From NCBI RefSeq assembly GCF_027595985.1, contig NC_073307.1, forward strand, positions 13,201,432 through 13,265,431: a DNA stretch of 64,000 nucleotides, read 5' to 3'. Both the position numbers and the translations under genes were made by a program. The notes under the pieces are model-generated. The model worked only from the letters and a program-made list of their open reading frames with translations, did not search any database and was not told where the DNA came from. This DNA comes from Sorex araneus. Lineage: Eukaryota > Chordata > Mammalia > Eulipotyphla > Soricidae. Positions 50,635-62,904 of this stretch are shown one piece after another (the first letter of the stretch is position 1; each line of letters starts with the position of its first letter).

Positions 50635-51210
50635 TAGAATGGAGACCCTAGACCAGTGCTCCTCACTTTCCTGCACGCAGCCAGGTGCTGGGCTGCAGAC
50701 CGGAGGTGGATGGTGTGGTCGGTTCATACCGCAAGTCCTGGAAATGAAGAGACCGCTGGACTATGCCACATTTTCCCCAGGTCAAAATCTCTACGCATCA
50801 TCAACTGACCAATAGTCACGTCAACAAGTCTGGCGATAAATCCTGCCTGTGTCCTCCAAGGCGCAAGGCAGTGCCCCCACAGGGCCCCTGTCCAGCAATG
50901 GGAGAGATGGTCAGGAAATGAAGGAGGGGTGATTTGGTCCCACAAAGGTCTCCTTAGGGTTGATGGGTAGGACACCGTGCAGGAAAGCACACAAGGACAC
51001 TCTGGTCAGAGAGAAACTGCTGCTCCCACTGAATGCTGGGTCAGGGGCCAGGGGTTCGTGTGGAGGCAAAGCTGAGAGGGAGCAGGGAGAGGGCTGGGCT
51101 GGGTGATGAGAAAACATGAGCCTGGAGACAGGCAAACCGGGAGGGAAGGGGGGAAGGGCCCTGCAGCAGTGCTGCCCTGCACTGTGGGACTCTAGCGGCC
51201 CAGGCACACC
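50635..51210. other. Intronic DNA, GC-rich, nothing recognised
   Basis: No exon or repeat recognised. Confidence 0.4.
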
Positions 51211-51212
51211 AC

Positions 51213-51216
<4 letters not shown>

Positions 51217-51272
<56 letters not shown>

Positions 51273-51327
51273 CCTGGCCTCAGGTGATCTCCACACACAC
51301 TGGGAACAAATGACCATCAATGTTCTC

Positions 51328-51361
<34 letters not shown>

Positions 51362-51429
51362 CACACACACACAGGCCTGGCCTCAGGTGATCTCCACACA
51401 CACTGGGAACAAATGACCATCAATGTTCT

Positions 51430-51464
<35 letters not shown>

Positions 51465-51515
51465 CCTGGCCTCAGGTGATCTCCACACACACTGGGAACA
51501 AATGACCATCAATGT

Positions 51516-51560
<45 letters not shown>

Positions 51561-51618
51561 ACACTGGCCTGGCCTCAGGTGATCTACACACACACTGGGA
51601 ACAAATGACCATCAATGT

Positions 51619-51659
<41 letters not shown>

Positions 51660-51772
51660 ACCTGGCCTCAGGTGATCTCTACACACACTGGGAACACACA
51701 CACACACACTGGCCTGGCCTCAGGTGATCTCCACACACACTGGGAACAAATGACCATCAATGTTCTCCCTAC
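51217..51772 (+). repeat. Minisatellite of alternating (CA)n and a unique block, six copies
   Basis: The block GGCCTGGCCTCAGGTGATCT (with small variants) begins at 51271, 51374, 51463, 51566, 51659 and 51711. It is followed by CACTGGGAACAAATGACC and CATCAATGTTCTCCAC, then by a CA array of varying length. Spacings are 103, 89, 103, 93 and 52 bases. The last-but-one unit lacks the ACAAATGACC-to-TTCT part. Confidence 0.95.
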
Positions 51773-51779
51773 TGGACTT

Positions 51780-52525
51780 TCCAGCTCCTGAAACACATGA
51801 GGGTCACAAGATTCCCAGGCGACGGCAACGCTTTTGCTTTGTCCCAGAAACGCCACGGCTCTCCCTTCCTCAACTCTGCAGCCTCCTCTGCCCTGCTTGC
51901 CTCTCCCAGCTCAGGCCCTCTGCCACCTGTCCTTGCCTGGGCCCCCCCTCCCTGATGAGGCACTGCCCCCGGGGCCCAGGGGTACTGCTCCCTCTCTTGC
52001 CCCCAGCACCCCAGGCGAGGGATGCCCTACTCCCTTCGGGTAGACACAGCACAAAACAACACAGAGGGAGACTCGACGAGGCAGCTGGCCACGCGAGACG
52101 AAACGCACACCCCTCTAAGTCCTAACATTACGATTAGAAACAGACCCCACGGGTCAACGAGTTTCTTTAATCAGGAGTTCTTTGGACAGGCAGCAACGGT
52201 TTGAAGTCACTGTCTGCCTGAGTTCAACAGAACCTGTCATCGAGCTCTCACAGATAAATGTGGGGTTTTTTTTTTTTTTATTCCTAAGACATGGGAGACA
52301 CTTAAGAAAAGGTCACAGATCATCTGCAGTGTTTACAGCCTACAACACAGGGATCTGCTTCTCCTCCTGGTGCTGGGGCTAACAGCGCTATAAAACAGAG
52401 GACCAGACAGCCCGAGAGGAATTCTAAATTTTACACTGCTCAGGAGCTCAAATAAATGACACTGGGCTCGAAGCTTCGCCAAGAACTAGGCGAAAACATT
52501 GTGCCACGGGGACAAGAGTCGGCTC
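51780..52525. other. Intronic DNA, GC-rich, nothing recognised
   Basis: No exon or repeat recognised. Confidence 0.4.
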
Positions 52526-52528
52526 AAA

Positions 52529-52680
52529 GGGCTGGAGCACAAGCTTTGCATGTGGGAGGCTGAGGGCTCAGTCCCCAACCCTGCATGACCTCCTGATAGT
52601 GTCAGCAACAACCCCCAAGTGCAGAACTGGCATCCAAATACTCCTGGATGTGTCCCCCCACCCAAAAAAAAAACAAAAGT
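52529..52680 (+). mobile_element. Type A-like SINE, old
   Basis: GGGCTGGAGCACAAGCTTTG, TCCTGGATGTGTCCCCCCAC and an A-run at the end. Head shortened. Confidence 0.65.
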
Positions 52681-52825
52681 CATATTAATCCCAGCTGTGC
52701 TAACCATCCCTGAGGGTTAAGGGGAAATGACAGATCCAAAGCCCTGACCGTCTGCCTTTCTAAATCCCACTGGAGTGGGAAGAGGGGTCCCTTAAAACAC
52801 TCAGCAGAGCTCTTCAGACATTTTA

Positions 52826-52965
52826 GGGGCAGGCCGGGCAACACCCAGCAGTGCTCAGGGATCACTTCTGGAGGAGCTCGGGGGACCCTATGTGATGTGG
52901 GGAATCCAACTCAGGTTGACCACATGCAAGGCAAGAACCCTCCTTGCTGTCCTGTCGCCGAACCT
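52826..52965 (-). mobile_element. Type A-like SINE, old
   Basis: AACACCCAGCAGTGCTCAGG, AATCCAACTCAGGTTGACC and CATGCAAGGCAAGAACCC are reversed body, B box, head. Confidence 0.72.
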
Positions 52966-52969
52966 TTTG

Positions 52970-53410
52970 ATAGTGAATGCTTTCTTACAGTGAGGGGAAC
53001 ACAGGGACACCAACTCAAGACCAAAATAGGGCTTTCCTCTTTCTCTAGTGGTACCTGGAAATAGCCTCCCAAGAGCACCCCCACTTTTCCTGCTCACCCC
53101 CGAGGAGCTGGCAGAATCCCAAATGATTGGGAGACAGTGAGAACCCAGGGGACCAGCACAGAGCAGGGTGACATTTAGACTCTGCTAAATGAGTGACATT
53201 TGTTCACTCGTTCGGGTACAGTTGGGACAGACTAAGAGCCACTAGACACCAGGAACTTAGAAGGACATGAAACAAACCTACTCAGGCCACAAACTCCCGA
53301 GGGTCCTGAACAGCCCTGAGGGTAAAATCTGAACTTAGATAGCCAATGAGCCATAATCACTAGCTCTGCTTGCCCTGGAATCTGCTTATTTGGGGGTTGC
53401 ATTGGGGGGG
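52970..53410. other. Intronic DNA, nothing recognised
   Basis: No exon or repeat recognised. Confidence 0.4.
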
Positions 53411-53414
53411 TGGA

Positions 53415-53568
53415 GTGGGGTGGGCACCTCACCTGTCTGTGCTTAGGGCTTACTCCTGGATCTATGTCCAGGGATCACTCCTGGGGCTATTCTGGGGTGC
53501 TGGGGATTGAACCTGGGTCAGCTGCAGGCAAGGCAAGAGCCCTCCCCACTGAACTATGGCTCTGGCCC
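53415..53568 (-). mobile_element. Type A SINE, old
   Basis: GGGCTTACTCCTGGATCTAT, GGGGATTGAACCTGGGTCAG and TATGGCTCTGGCCCC. Confidence 0.78.
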
Positions 53569-53569
53569 C

Positions 53570-54015
53570 TGGAATCTGCTCCTTTACCCTGTCTAACGAC
53601 ACCCTCCCCTGCCTGATAAACTTACCTGAAACTCCAGACACTGGCACCAGGCACTCAAGTATATGTCCCTGCTCCTAAGCTCAGCCCTGGTACACAGCAG
53701 GTGTGCTGAACACTCACAGACTCGGTGATGTGTCCTGCGGCCTCATGGGGACAGCCCATACATACCCAGTGGCAGACTGTGGCCAGCCTTGTCACTCATC
53801 AGGCTCTGCAGTTTGCAAAACTGCTTCCTTGCTGACAATTCAGATGGGTTATCATGGTCTCCTCTGATCACACTTTTCTCACCCTTCCTCCTCCTGAATG
53901 CCACTGTCAGGGGATCCAAGAACCACGCAGTGTCCACGCTGTGGCTCCACAGGCATCACTTAGAAGTACTGGGAGAGGAATTCTCTGCCAGAGGGCCAGA
54001 GGTCACTAATTCACT
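53570..54015. other. Intronic DNA, nothing recognised
   Basis: No exon or repeat recognised. Confidence 0.4.
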
Positions 54016-54017
54016 GC

Positions 54018-54175
54018 ATCAGATGGTAGTACAGTGGACAGGGCACTTGCCTTTCTTGGCGCAGACCCGGCTGGGTCCCGGGCATCTCACAGGGTCCTCG
54101 CAGCCCCGCTAGGGTGACCCTTGAGCGCAGAGTCAGGACTAAGCCCCAAGCACTGCCAGGTGTGCCCTCCTGTCC
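54018..54175 (+). mobile_element. Type A SINE, old
   Basis: GATGGTAGTACAGTGGACAG, GGGCACTTGCC, CCGGGCATCTCACAGGGTCC and GCACTGCCAGGTGTGCCC. Confidence 0.7.
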
Positions 54176-54520
54176 CTTTCAAAAAAGAGTCCAACTGGGA
54201 GCTCTTTTGCCCGACCCTGCTGCATGCCTCTCACTCACTTGGACTCACCTCTCATCCTTCCCCATCGGTGAGAAGATGCAGCAGGCCCCAGATGGTGCTT
54301 TCTGGCACCACAGCTGAGATGCGTCCTTCCCCACGCAGGCCCGGCCACACCCCCCTGGGAGAACTCCAGGGTGAGCGTGCCCCACCGCTCTGAATCCTGC
54401 AGCCAGCCAGGCACGCTCCCCGCCCGGCTCCGGGGGCTCCAGACAGGCTTCCTTCCTTCCTTCCAGACACCCTGGACGGTGACCTGGGAGCTGGCCCTGT
54501 CACTCCCCTCAGAGGAGAGC

Positions 54521-54522
<2 letters not shown>

Positions 54523-54560
<38 letters not shown>
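54523..54560 (+). repeat. (CA)n microsatellite
   Basis: About 38 bases of CA repeat. Confidence 0.96.
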
Positions 54561-54562
<2 letters not shown>

Positions 54563-54937
54563 ACAAGGTGAGCTAGTCTTTCTCTGACCCCACCCATGTT
54601 CTCCTCACCACCTCACCTTCACCCACAATGCAGATGCCCCTCACTTCCGGCCAGCCGCAGGCCTGCATCACACGGGCTGGACCCAACTGCACCCCTGTTC
54701 GGGTTTCTTGGCACAGTGTTCCCATCTCAAAGTCCATAGAGCCTGAAGCTCAATACTCGGAGACTCTGGTGTGGGCTGAGGGACTTGGGATCAGAAGGAA
54801 GGAAGGGTTGGAGCCTACAACCCCCCAAAACCTGATATACCCACGGATTGGGGACTGGAAGTCTCAGGAAATAAAATAAACGTGATGGAAAACAAGGTCA
54901 AAGACCTGGGCTAACTTTCAATTACTGCCAGAGAATT

Positions 54938-55216
54938 CCATTTGGGCCAGACACATAATGTGATTCAGAGACGACTGCTGGACTAGAGCTGTTTCTGGCT
55001 GGATTCCATGGGATGTCAAAAGACCACGTGGCTGCCCACCTATGAGATGGTCAGACTTCTTTGTCAAAACCCTGAATGAATGGTTTGAGGCTCTTTGTGT
55101 TCCTGGAGCGAGCAGATACCATTGGGCTACACTAGCACACGACAGGGACAAATGGAGACATTACTGGCGCCTGCTCGAGCAAATTGAAGATCAATGGGAT
55201 GACAAGTGGATATAAG
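54938..55216 (+). mobile_element. RTE-clade retrotransposon 3' fragment
   Basis: Parallels the other RTE copies in the region encoding the ORF2 C-terminus (GGCCAGACACATAATGTGAT; TGGTCAGACTTCTTTGTCAA; CCCTGAATGAATGG) and ends with the shared terminus ACTGGCGCCTGCTCGAGC and GGATGACAAGTG. A TTAA-rich simple repeat follows (55213-55245). Confidence 0.85.
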
Positions 55217-55219
55217 TAA

Positions 55220-55523
55220 TATTAATTAATTAATTAATTAGTTATTCATTTACTTATTTATAGGGACTCGCACAGTTGTTTGACCTGGCACAGACCTTTT
55301 GTGATAGGGTCCTGCTCTGCCAACTCCTCAACAACCTCCGGGCACACTCCATCAACCCACAGAGATCAAACTGAGGCCGCAGATGTCCCAGGTGCTGCCC
55401 AGAGATGCAGGCAGGTGCTTGTTTGTCAGTGTGCAGATCGTTACAACATGCCAGTCAACCAAAAGCTTACATTTGGTAGACTGGGAACACCTGTAAAGGC
55501 GATTAGAGGCCACCCCAAAAGCT
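55220..55523. other. Short unique stretch between two RTE tails
   Basis: Begins with a (TTAA)n repeat. Nothing else recognised. Confidence 0.4.
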
Positions 55524-55612
55524 ACACTAGCACACGACAGGGACGAGTGGAGATGTTACTGGCGCCTGCTCTAGCAAACCGATAAACAACGGGATGACAG
55601 TGATACAGTGAT
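55524..55612 (+). mobile_element. RTE 3' terminus, about 90 bases
   Basis: GCTACACTAGCACACGACAG, TTACTGGCGCCTGCTCTAG and ACGGGATGACAGTGATACAG. A near-duplicate of the tail 55125-55205. Confidence 0.85.
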
Positions 55613-55625
55613 TGATTTATTATGG

Positions 55626-55786
55626 ATTGGAGGTCATATCCAGGGGTACTCAGGGGTTACTTCTGGCTATGCCCTCAGGATTCACTCCTAGCTGTGCCCA
55701 GGAACAATATGGGATGACAGGGATCAAACCAGGGTCAGCTGCATGTAAGCCAAATGCCCTTCCTGCTGTGCTACTGCTCCGGCCCC
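55626..55786 (-). mobile_element. Type A SINE
   Basis: TACTCAGGGGTTACTTCTGG, GGGATCAAACCAGGGTCAGC and GTGCTACTGCTCCGGCCCC. Confidence 0.88.
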
Positions 55787-55789
55787 AGC

Positions 55790-56249
55790 GGATTCCACTT
55801 TGACATTTGTGAGAACCCTCTGTCTGCCACACACAAGGCCAGAGAGACAGCGTTGGTGTCAGAACCCTGAAACTTGGGGTGTGAATGGAAATTAAAAAAA
55901 AAAACAAAAAAAACAAACTAGTGTTCTGAGAAAATCCACAAAGATCTCTGTTTTACAGCAATGTTAGACTTCTGTTCTGGGGTCCCCAGGGTCCCCAGAA
56001 AACAGGAGAAGCATCATCACACATTTCCCTCGTACTGAGGTTTAAGGAAAGCTACTAGTTTCAATGATAGGATCAGTTTCCTCTGTCTGTTCACAGCATC
56101 TTGAGATCACAGTGCCACACCTGTGCCAGCCACACACACAGAAAAGCTCCCTACAGTCACCAAAATCACTTTAGCAATGAAGTTAAATATACTGGAGTAG
56201 AATGCAATGAAATACATATTATGAATGTGCACAGCTAAGTCTTTATTTT
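55790..56249. other. Intronic DNA, nothing recognised
   Basis: No exon or repeat recognised. Confidence 0.4.
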
Positions 56250-56640
56250 TTTATTATTTTTTTAAATTTTATTGAATCACTGTGAGATAGTTACAAGCTT
56301 TCATGTTTGGGTTACAATCACACAATGATCAAACATCCATCCCTCCAGTGCACATTCCCCACCACTAATACCCGGGGTATACCCCCCTTTCCTACCCTCC
56401 ACCTGGCTCCATGGCAGACAATATTCCCCATACTCTCTCTCTACTTTCGGGCATTATGGCTTGCAACACAGACACTGAGAGGTCATTGTGTTTGGTCCAT
56501 TATCTACTTTTGGCATGCATCTCCCATCCCAACTGGTTCCTCCAGCCATCATTTTCTTAGTGATCCCTTCTCTATTCCATCTGCCTTCTCCACTCTGCTC
56601 ATGAAGCAGGCTTCCAGCTATGGGGCAATCCTCCTGGCCT
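56250..56640 (-). mobile_element. L1 3'UTR, 5'-truncated, with target duplication
   Basis: Reversed poly(A), AATTTTATTGAATCACTGTG, CATCCATCCCTCCAGTGC and the rest of the 3'UTR. Flanked by GCACAGCTAAGTCTTTAT (about 56230-56247) and GCACATCTAAGTCTTTAT (56641-56658), one mismatch. Confidence 0.92.
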
Positions 56641-56659
56641 GCACATCTAAGTCTTTATC

Positions 56660-57265
56660 ATGAGCAACAATATTCATGTAGTCTTTTAAGGCTGACGATT
56701 AACTGTCCAGTTGGAAATGACTCATTTCTAAACTGGTTCATATGTTATATTCTATTGTAATTTTCTTATAAACAAGAAGCAGGGGACTTGCAAGAATGAG
56801 GTTTCTTATCCTCTCCACCACCGAGAAAAGATTTTCCCCTTAACAGGTCCTCAGAGCATTTTTCTGATGCCTTTCTGGCTGGACTTGAAAACCAGAATAT
56901 TATTCCACGGCAAAGAGTTTTATTATTATCTGTTTCCTCTAAAATTTTTATTTTATCACTAAGGTAGAAAAGTGAAATCCAGGAGAATCCTAACTTAAAA
57001 TTGCTCCTAAGAGGATAAATCTGTCTCCTTAAGATCCATAGAGGCGGGGAAGGGAGGGAATGCTCTCTGTATATAGCCATAAGTGCTTTTAAAAGCTCGA
57101 GCTAACAAGGAACTATGAAAGCCAATGTGGTTAAAGACAGCACACAATCTGAAACATTAACAGGTTTCCAAGTGGAAAGTGCCCAGCAAGTGTCTCCACT
57201 GTGCACTCCCTAAAACGTGAGTGGAGAAATATGTCTGGATGACAGGGGTATTGTCCACTTCTCTT
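56660..57265. other. Intronic DNA, nothing recognised
   Basis: No exon or repeat recognised. Confidence 0.4.
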
Positions 57266-57275
57266 TATAAGCTGC

Positions 57276-57449
57276 ATTTTTTTTTGGTTTTGGGGTCACA
57301 CCTGGTGATGCACAGGGGTTACTCCTGGCTCTGCACTCAGGAATCTCCCCTGGCGATGCTCAGGGGACTATATGGGATGCTGGGATTTGAACCCGGGTCG
57401 GCCGCGTGCAAGGCAAACGCCCTACCCGCTATGCTATCACTCCAGCCCC
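57276..57449 (-). mobile_element. Type A SINE inserted next to an L1 tail
   Basis: GGTTTTGGGGTCACACCTGG, reversed B box TTTGAACCCGGGTCGGCCG, head end CTATCACTCCAGCCCC. AAGCTGCATTTTTTTT occurs on both sides. Confidence 0.94.
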
Positions 57450-57453
57450 AAGC

Positions 57454-57860
57454 TGCATTTTTTTTAATTGAATCACTGTGAGATACAATTACAAAACTTT
57501 CATGTTTGAGTTTCAGTCATACAATGATCGAACACCCATCCCTTCACCAGTGCACATTCTCCACCACCAATATCCCCAGTATTACCCCCCCTTTCAGCCC
57601 TCCCCCTTTTTACCCTCTCACAATAGAGGAAATTGTGGCAGACAATTTCCCCTATTCTCTGTCTCTATCTCTATCTCTCTCTCCTTTTGGCCATTAGTTT
57701 GCAATACAGATACTGAGAGGCTATCACATTTGTCCTTTATCTACTTCCAGCACACATCTCCCATCTCAAACGATTCCTCCAACCATCATTGTCTCAGTGA
57801 TCTCCTCTCTATTCCAGCTGCCTTCTCCCCCTTCTCCCGAGCAGCCGAGTGGGTTTTCGG
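57454..57860 (-). mobile_element. L1 3'UTR, 5'-truncated
   Basis: TTAATTGAATCACTGTGAGA, CACCCATCCCTTCACCAGTG and the 3'UTR to about 57840. The following 100 bases to about 57975 are uncertain. Confidence 0.86.
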
Positions 57861-58038
57861 TGGATGGTCATTGTGGATCACTGATGGTCTCTTGACAATT
57901 ACTAGGGTGTTGGTTCACAGAAGGGATTCACCAGGTGTTTGTTATTTTGTATTTATTATTATTATTTTATTTTACTGACAGTTCTACTAGTGTTCAATAT
58001 GCATTTGGTTTTAATAACTTTTCTTTTCATTCAAAAGT

Positions 58039-58287
58039 GAACTGGAGCGATAGCACAGCAGGTAGGGCATTTACCTTGCACTCGGCGGACCCATGCTCAA
58101 TTCTTCCATCCCTCTCTGAGAGCCCAGCAAGCTACCAAGAGTATCCCACCTGCACGGCAGAGCCTGGCAAGCTACCGTGGCGTATTCAATATGCCAAAAA
58201 CAGTAACAATAAGTCTTACAATGGAGACATTACTGGTGCCCGCTCAAGCAAATCAATGAACTATGGGACGACAATGCAACAGTGCAG
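58039..58287 (+). mobile_element. Type B SINE, complete
   Basis: ACTGGAGCGATAGCACAGCA, GCTCAATTCTTCC (decayed B box), GGCAAGCTACCGTGGCGTAT, GCCCGCTCAAGCAAATCAAT and GACGACAATGCAACAGTGCA. Confidence 0.9.
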
Positions 58288-58288
58288 T

Positions 58289-58340
58289 AATTCTGGCATA
58301 TCAAATATGCCATGGGTAGTCTGCCAGGGTCTGCCGTGAG
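58289..58340 (-). mobile_element. Type B SINE middle fragment, inverted
   Basis: TCTGGCATATCAAATATGCC, TGGGTAGTCTGCCAGGGTCT and GCCGTG are the reversed middle of the type B SINE. It forms an inverted repeat with the copy directly before it. Confidence 0.6.
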
Positions 58341-58539
58341 AGATTATGACACATATTTCAATAAAAAATAAAATGCCTAAGGCAGAAGCTTGAGGGTGGT
58401 CGAGCAGAGAGATGCAGTGAGTGACAACAGTTGGTGGCAAATTCTGGGAAGGAAGCCTGGGCTCGGGATGGAGGGATGAGCACATGGTGACCTCCACATA
58501 CGGCATTTCCTAACTGCCCTGCCCTACAGACAGGCGCTC

Positions 58540-58692
58540 AGGGCCGGAGAGATAGTACAGTGGGCAGGGTGTTGCTTTGCATGCAATCCCGGCATCCCAT
58601 ACGGTCTCCCAAACTACACCAGGAGTAATTCCTGAGTGCAGAGTCAGGAGTAAGCCCTGAGCACTGCTAGGTGTGACCCAAAAACAAAAAAA
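58540..58692 (+). mobile_element. Type A SINE with internal deletion
   Basis: GGGCCGGAGAGATAGTACAG, GTTGCTTTGCATGCAATCCC (the B-box region is deleted) and GCTAGGTGTGACCCAAAAAC. Confidence 0.87.
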
Positions 58693-58694
58693 CC

Positions 58695-60130
<1,436 letters not shown>

Positions 60131-60137
60131 TTTTGTG

Positions 60138-60285
60138 TTTTGGGGACACCTCAGTTGTGTTCAGTGCTTACTCCTGGCAGTGTTCTGGAAACCATATATG
60201 GTGTCAGGGATCAACCCTGGGTTGACCACATGCAGGATAACTGCCTTACCCCACCCCAGCCCCCCGGACTAACTCTCCAGCCTCC
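60138..60285 (-). mobile_element. Type A SINE, old
   Basis: TTTTGGGGACACCTCAGTTG, GGGATCAACCCTGGGTTGAC and CCCCACCCCAGCCCCC. Confidence 0.72.
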
Positions 60286-60509
60286 AGGTTTAACATCTAG
60301 TGTGCTGCAAATTTAGAGAACTATTTGGAATATTTCTGGTTGATTCAGATTCTTCTTTTATTTTGGTAAAAGTAGTACCAATGTTTAAATTTTGATTTAC
60401 AGTTAAATTTTTTTTAAAGCCAACCTATAGAGAAATACTAAGAAAACTGAAACTGATCATGCTTAGGTATATTAACAGTTTTAATTCTTGCAATTACACC
60501 ATCACCTAG

Positions 60510-60625
60510 ATTATTTGTAGCTCTAGTTTACAACTGAGGAAAGCAGGACATAGGAAGGGTACTCTCCTCAAGATGATATACCTATTAAGTGATGGGACAA
60601 GAAATCCTTAACCCTTTTAACTAAG
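60510..60625 (+). mobile_element. Probable MIR fragment
   Basis: TTTACAACTGAGGAAAGCAG, TACTCTCCTCAAGATGATAT and ATTAAGTGATGGGACAAGAA follow the order of the MIR consensus 3' half. Confidence 0.5.
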
Positions 60626-60629
60626 TTCA

Positions 60630-62127
60630 TGCCATCACATAGTCCAGAAATCCTTTACCCTTTTAACTCTCCTGCTGTCACATAAATTAATAATATGGCT
60701 ACTACTCTGTGTAAATTAGGTTAGACTTTCTAAACATATTGACAAAATCTGCTTCTTGCTACGAGAGTAGACATTAACCAGATCTTTCTGACTGGTAGAT
60801 TCAGACATTCTTTGAGATACTTTAGCCTATCAGAAAAAAGTAGGGGATAGGTGAAGAAAGTGTGCTCTGACTCAAAGAAAATCTCACATGAACACAATCA
60901 CTGACAGAACTAAACTGTGCCTTGAGAATCACGTAAAAGTAACCACTTTCAACCTTCAGGAGGGAAATACAGTGTTGGAAAGTACCCCATCTTACAACCA
61001 TGAGTTTTCCTATCCACACTTTGAATGAGCAAAACAACAGGAATAATATTCAAGTGTACAAAATAGAAAAATACTGTTCACTTGGGAAAGGAAAATAGAT
61101 GACTTCTTTGTATTGACTTTTTCAGATTAAGTTCTGAATGACCATTACACTCCACTCATTTTTTTCCTAGAAAAACATCAAGGAACAAATGAACATGGTG
61201 ATGACTGTTTAAAAAAATTTCACATTATTTTTGCACATTCATAGACTGGATATTCCAAGAAACCAACACATCCGTCCATTCAGCAGCTGTCTAATTAATG
61301 TCTGGTCTTTGGAATGCAGTTATGAACAGATTCATAAAATTACTGTCTATATAATTTTACTAGCATGAGCAAAAAAAGAAAAACAATCTTAAGTAGGATT
61401 TTATATAATAAATTCTATGAATAAAATACATTTTAAAAGACAGATTCCTGTAATAAGAGTACTTTTATATAACTGCATCATTTCTAAGATCTAGAAGAAC
61501 AAAATCTTCTAACACTCTCATTACTATAAATGGTTTAAACATTTCTAAAAGGAATGTATTCATGTTAGATTTTAAATTTTTAATTACTAATGTTGAATCT
61601 GAGTTTATTATTTCATTCTCTCATAATAATTTTTTTTTGTTTAAATACATCTGTGTGAGTAGAAAGAAGAACTCAGCTAAGGACACTAAGAAAGGCAAAA
61701 TAATTAACAGAATGTAATTCCTGAATGCCAGTTTAACACTGCAAGCACACCTTTGGGTGAATTCTTTATCTTTAATTAGAAATCTTTTCACCTATTGGAT
61801 TTCAAGTGAGTGAGTGATGGGATCCTCACCACTCACATATCTGATATGGATGTAAGACAGCGTGAGCATTTTAGAAAAGGGCTAAATAAAGGTGGTAATG
61901 GCCCTTCTTCCAACAGCAGCTAGAAACAATGAAAGGGGACATCTGGATCATACACAAACTATCTTCTAGAGTTTAGCCTTGTCTATGCTAAGCAAATAAT
62001 CTATGCTTTTAGGATCATTAGTGATGGCATTTATACACTTTAAAAATGCAAGATCATTTTGAACCCACGGGCCTAACAAATGAAGGAATGGAATACTGGA
62101 CGCAATGGAATACTGGACAGCTATAAC
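60630..62127. other. AT-rich intronic DNA, nothing recognised
   Basis: No exon or repeat recognised. Confidence 0.45.
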
Positions 62128-62142
62128 AAAAGAAGAAATCAT

Positions 62143-62325
62143 GGGGCCGGAGCGATAGCACAGTGGGTAGGGCGTTTGCCTTGCACGCGGCCGACCCGGG
62201 TTCGATCCCCGGCATCCCATATGGTCCCCCAAGCACTGCCAGGAGTAATTCCTGAGTGCAGAACCAGGAGTAACCCCTGAGCATCGCTGGGTGTGACCCA
62301 AAAGGCAAAAAAAAAGAAAAGAAAA
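62143..62325 (+). mobile_element. Type A SINE, near-consensus, with target duplication
   Basis: The best-preserved copy. GGGGCCGGAGCGATAGCACA carries an intact A box (TAGCACAGTGGG), and GGGTTCGATCCCC carries an intact B box 35-40 bases on. The body is complete, with tail AAAAGGCAAAAAAAAAG and (AAAAG)n. AAAAGAAGAAATC precedes the element (62128-62140) and recurs after it (about 62326-62338). The internal Pol III promoter looks intact. Confidence 0.96.
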
Positions 62326-62339
62326 GAAAAGAAGAAATC

Positions 62340-62904
62340 CTTCCATCTGACTCCAGAGATAAAACTAGTGGGGATAAGTAAAATATCACAGAAAGAGAAA
62401 ATCAAATACTGGAGAATATCTCTCACAGGTGGGATTCAGAGAGGAAAAACAAGGGAACAATGATAGCAAAATGAAAATATATTCTTGAACTCAATACAAG
62501 AAGGAAAGAATGGAAAGAGGGAGGAGGATATATAAAAGATAGAAAGATACACAAAACGCAGTTGAAGGAAAGGAACATCAGGAGCACTGTAGGCCTCGGA
62601 AAAGGATGAAGATACTTAAGAGTTCAGGTTCTCCTGAATCTTTATGATCCTAAAGTGATCCTAAATCAATAATTCATCACGGAACATCTATCTATAGTTA
62701 TGGGTCAAATCACGTCAAAGTGCAGTATCATGACAAAAAAATTCTTAAGGAAAAATACAGCCCTATGATTATGAAACCTGAAATTAATAAAAAAAAATCT
62801 TGTAAGTGGTGGTCTTTCTAAACTATCTATTTTAGTACTAGATCATGGTTTTAGGAAATAAAGTTGACTGCTTTATCAAAGAGCTCAGAGATAAAAGTTT
62901 GGTT
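62340..62904. other. AT-rich intronic DNA, nothing recognised
   Basis: No exon or repeat recognised. Confidence 0.45.

Noticed and set aside
51116-51727. Open frames of THTH or CVCV repeats
   Set aside because: Translation of the CA-rich minisatellite.
51217-51772. Regular repeats with spacers resembling a CRISPR array
   Set aside because: Mammalian DNA. The 'spacers' are CA microsatellites and identical blocks, so it is a minisatellite.
62143-62215. tRNA gene at the SINE head
   Set aside because: A and B boxes are present, but it is fused to the SINE body and lacks a cloverleaf acceptor stem. SINE promoter only.
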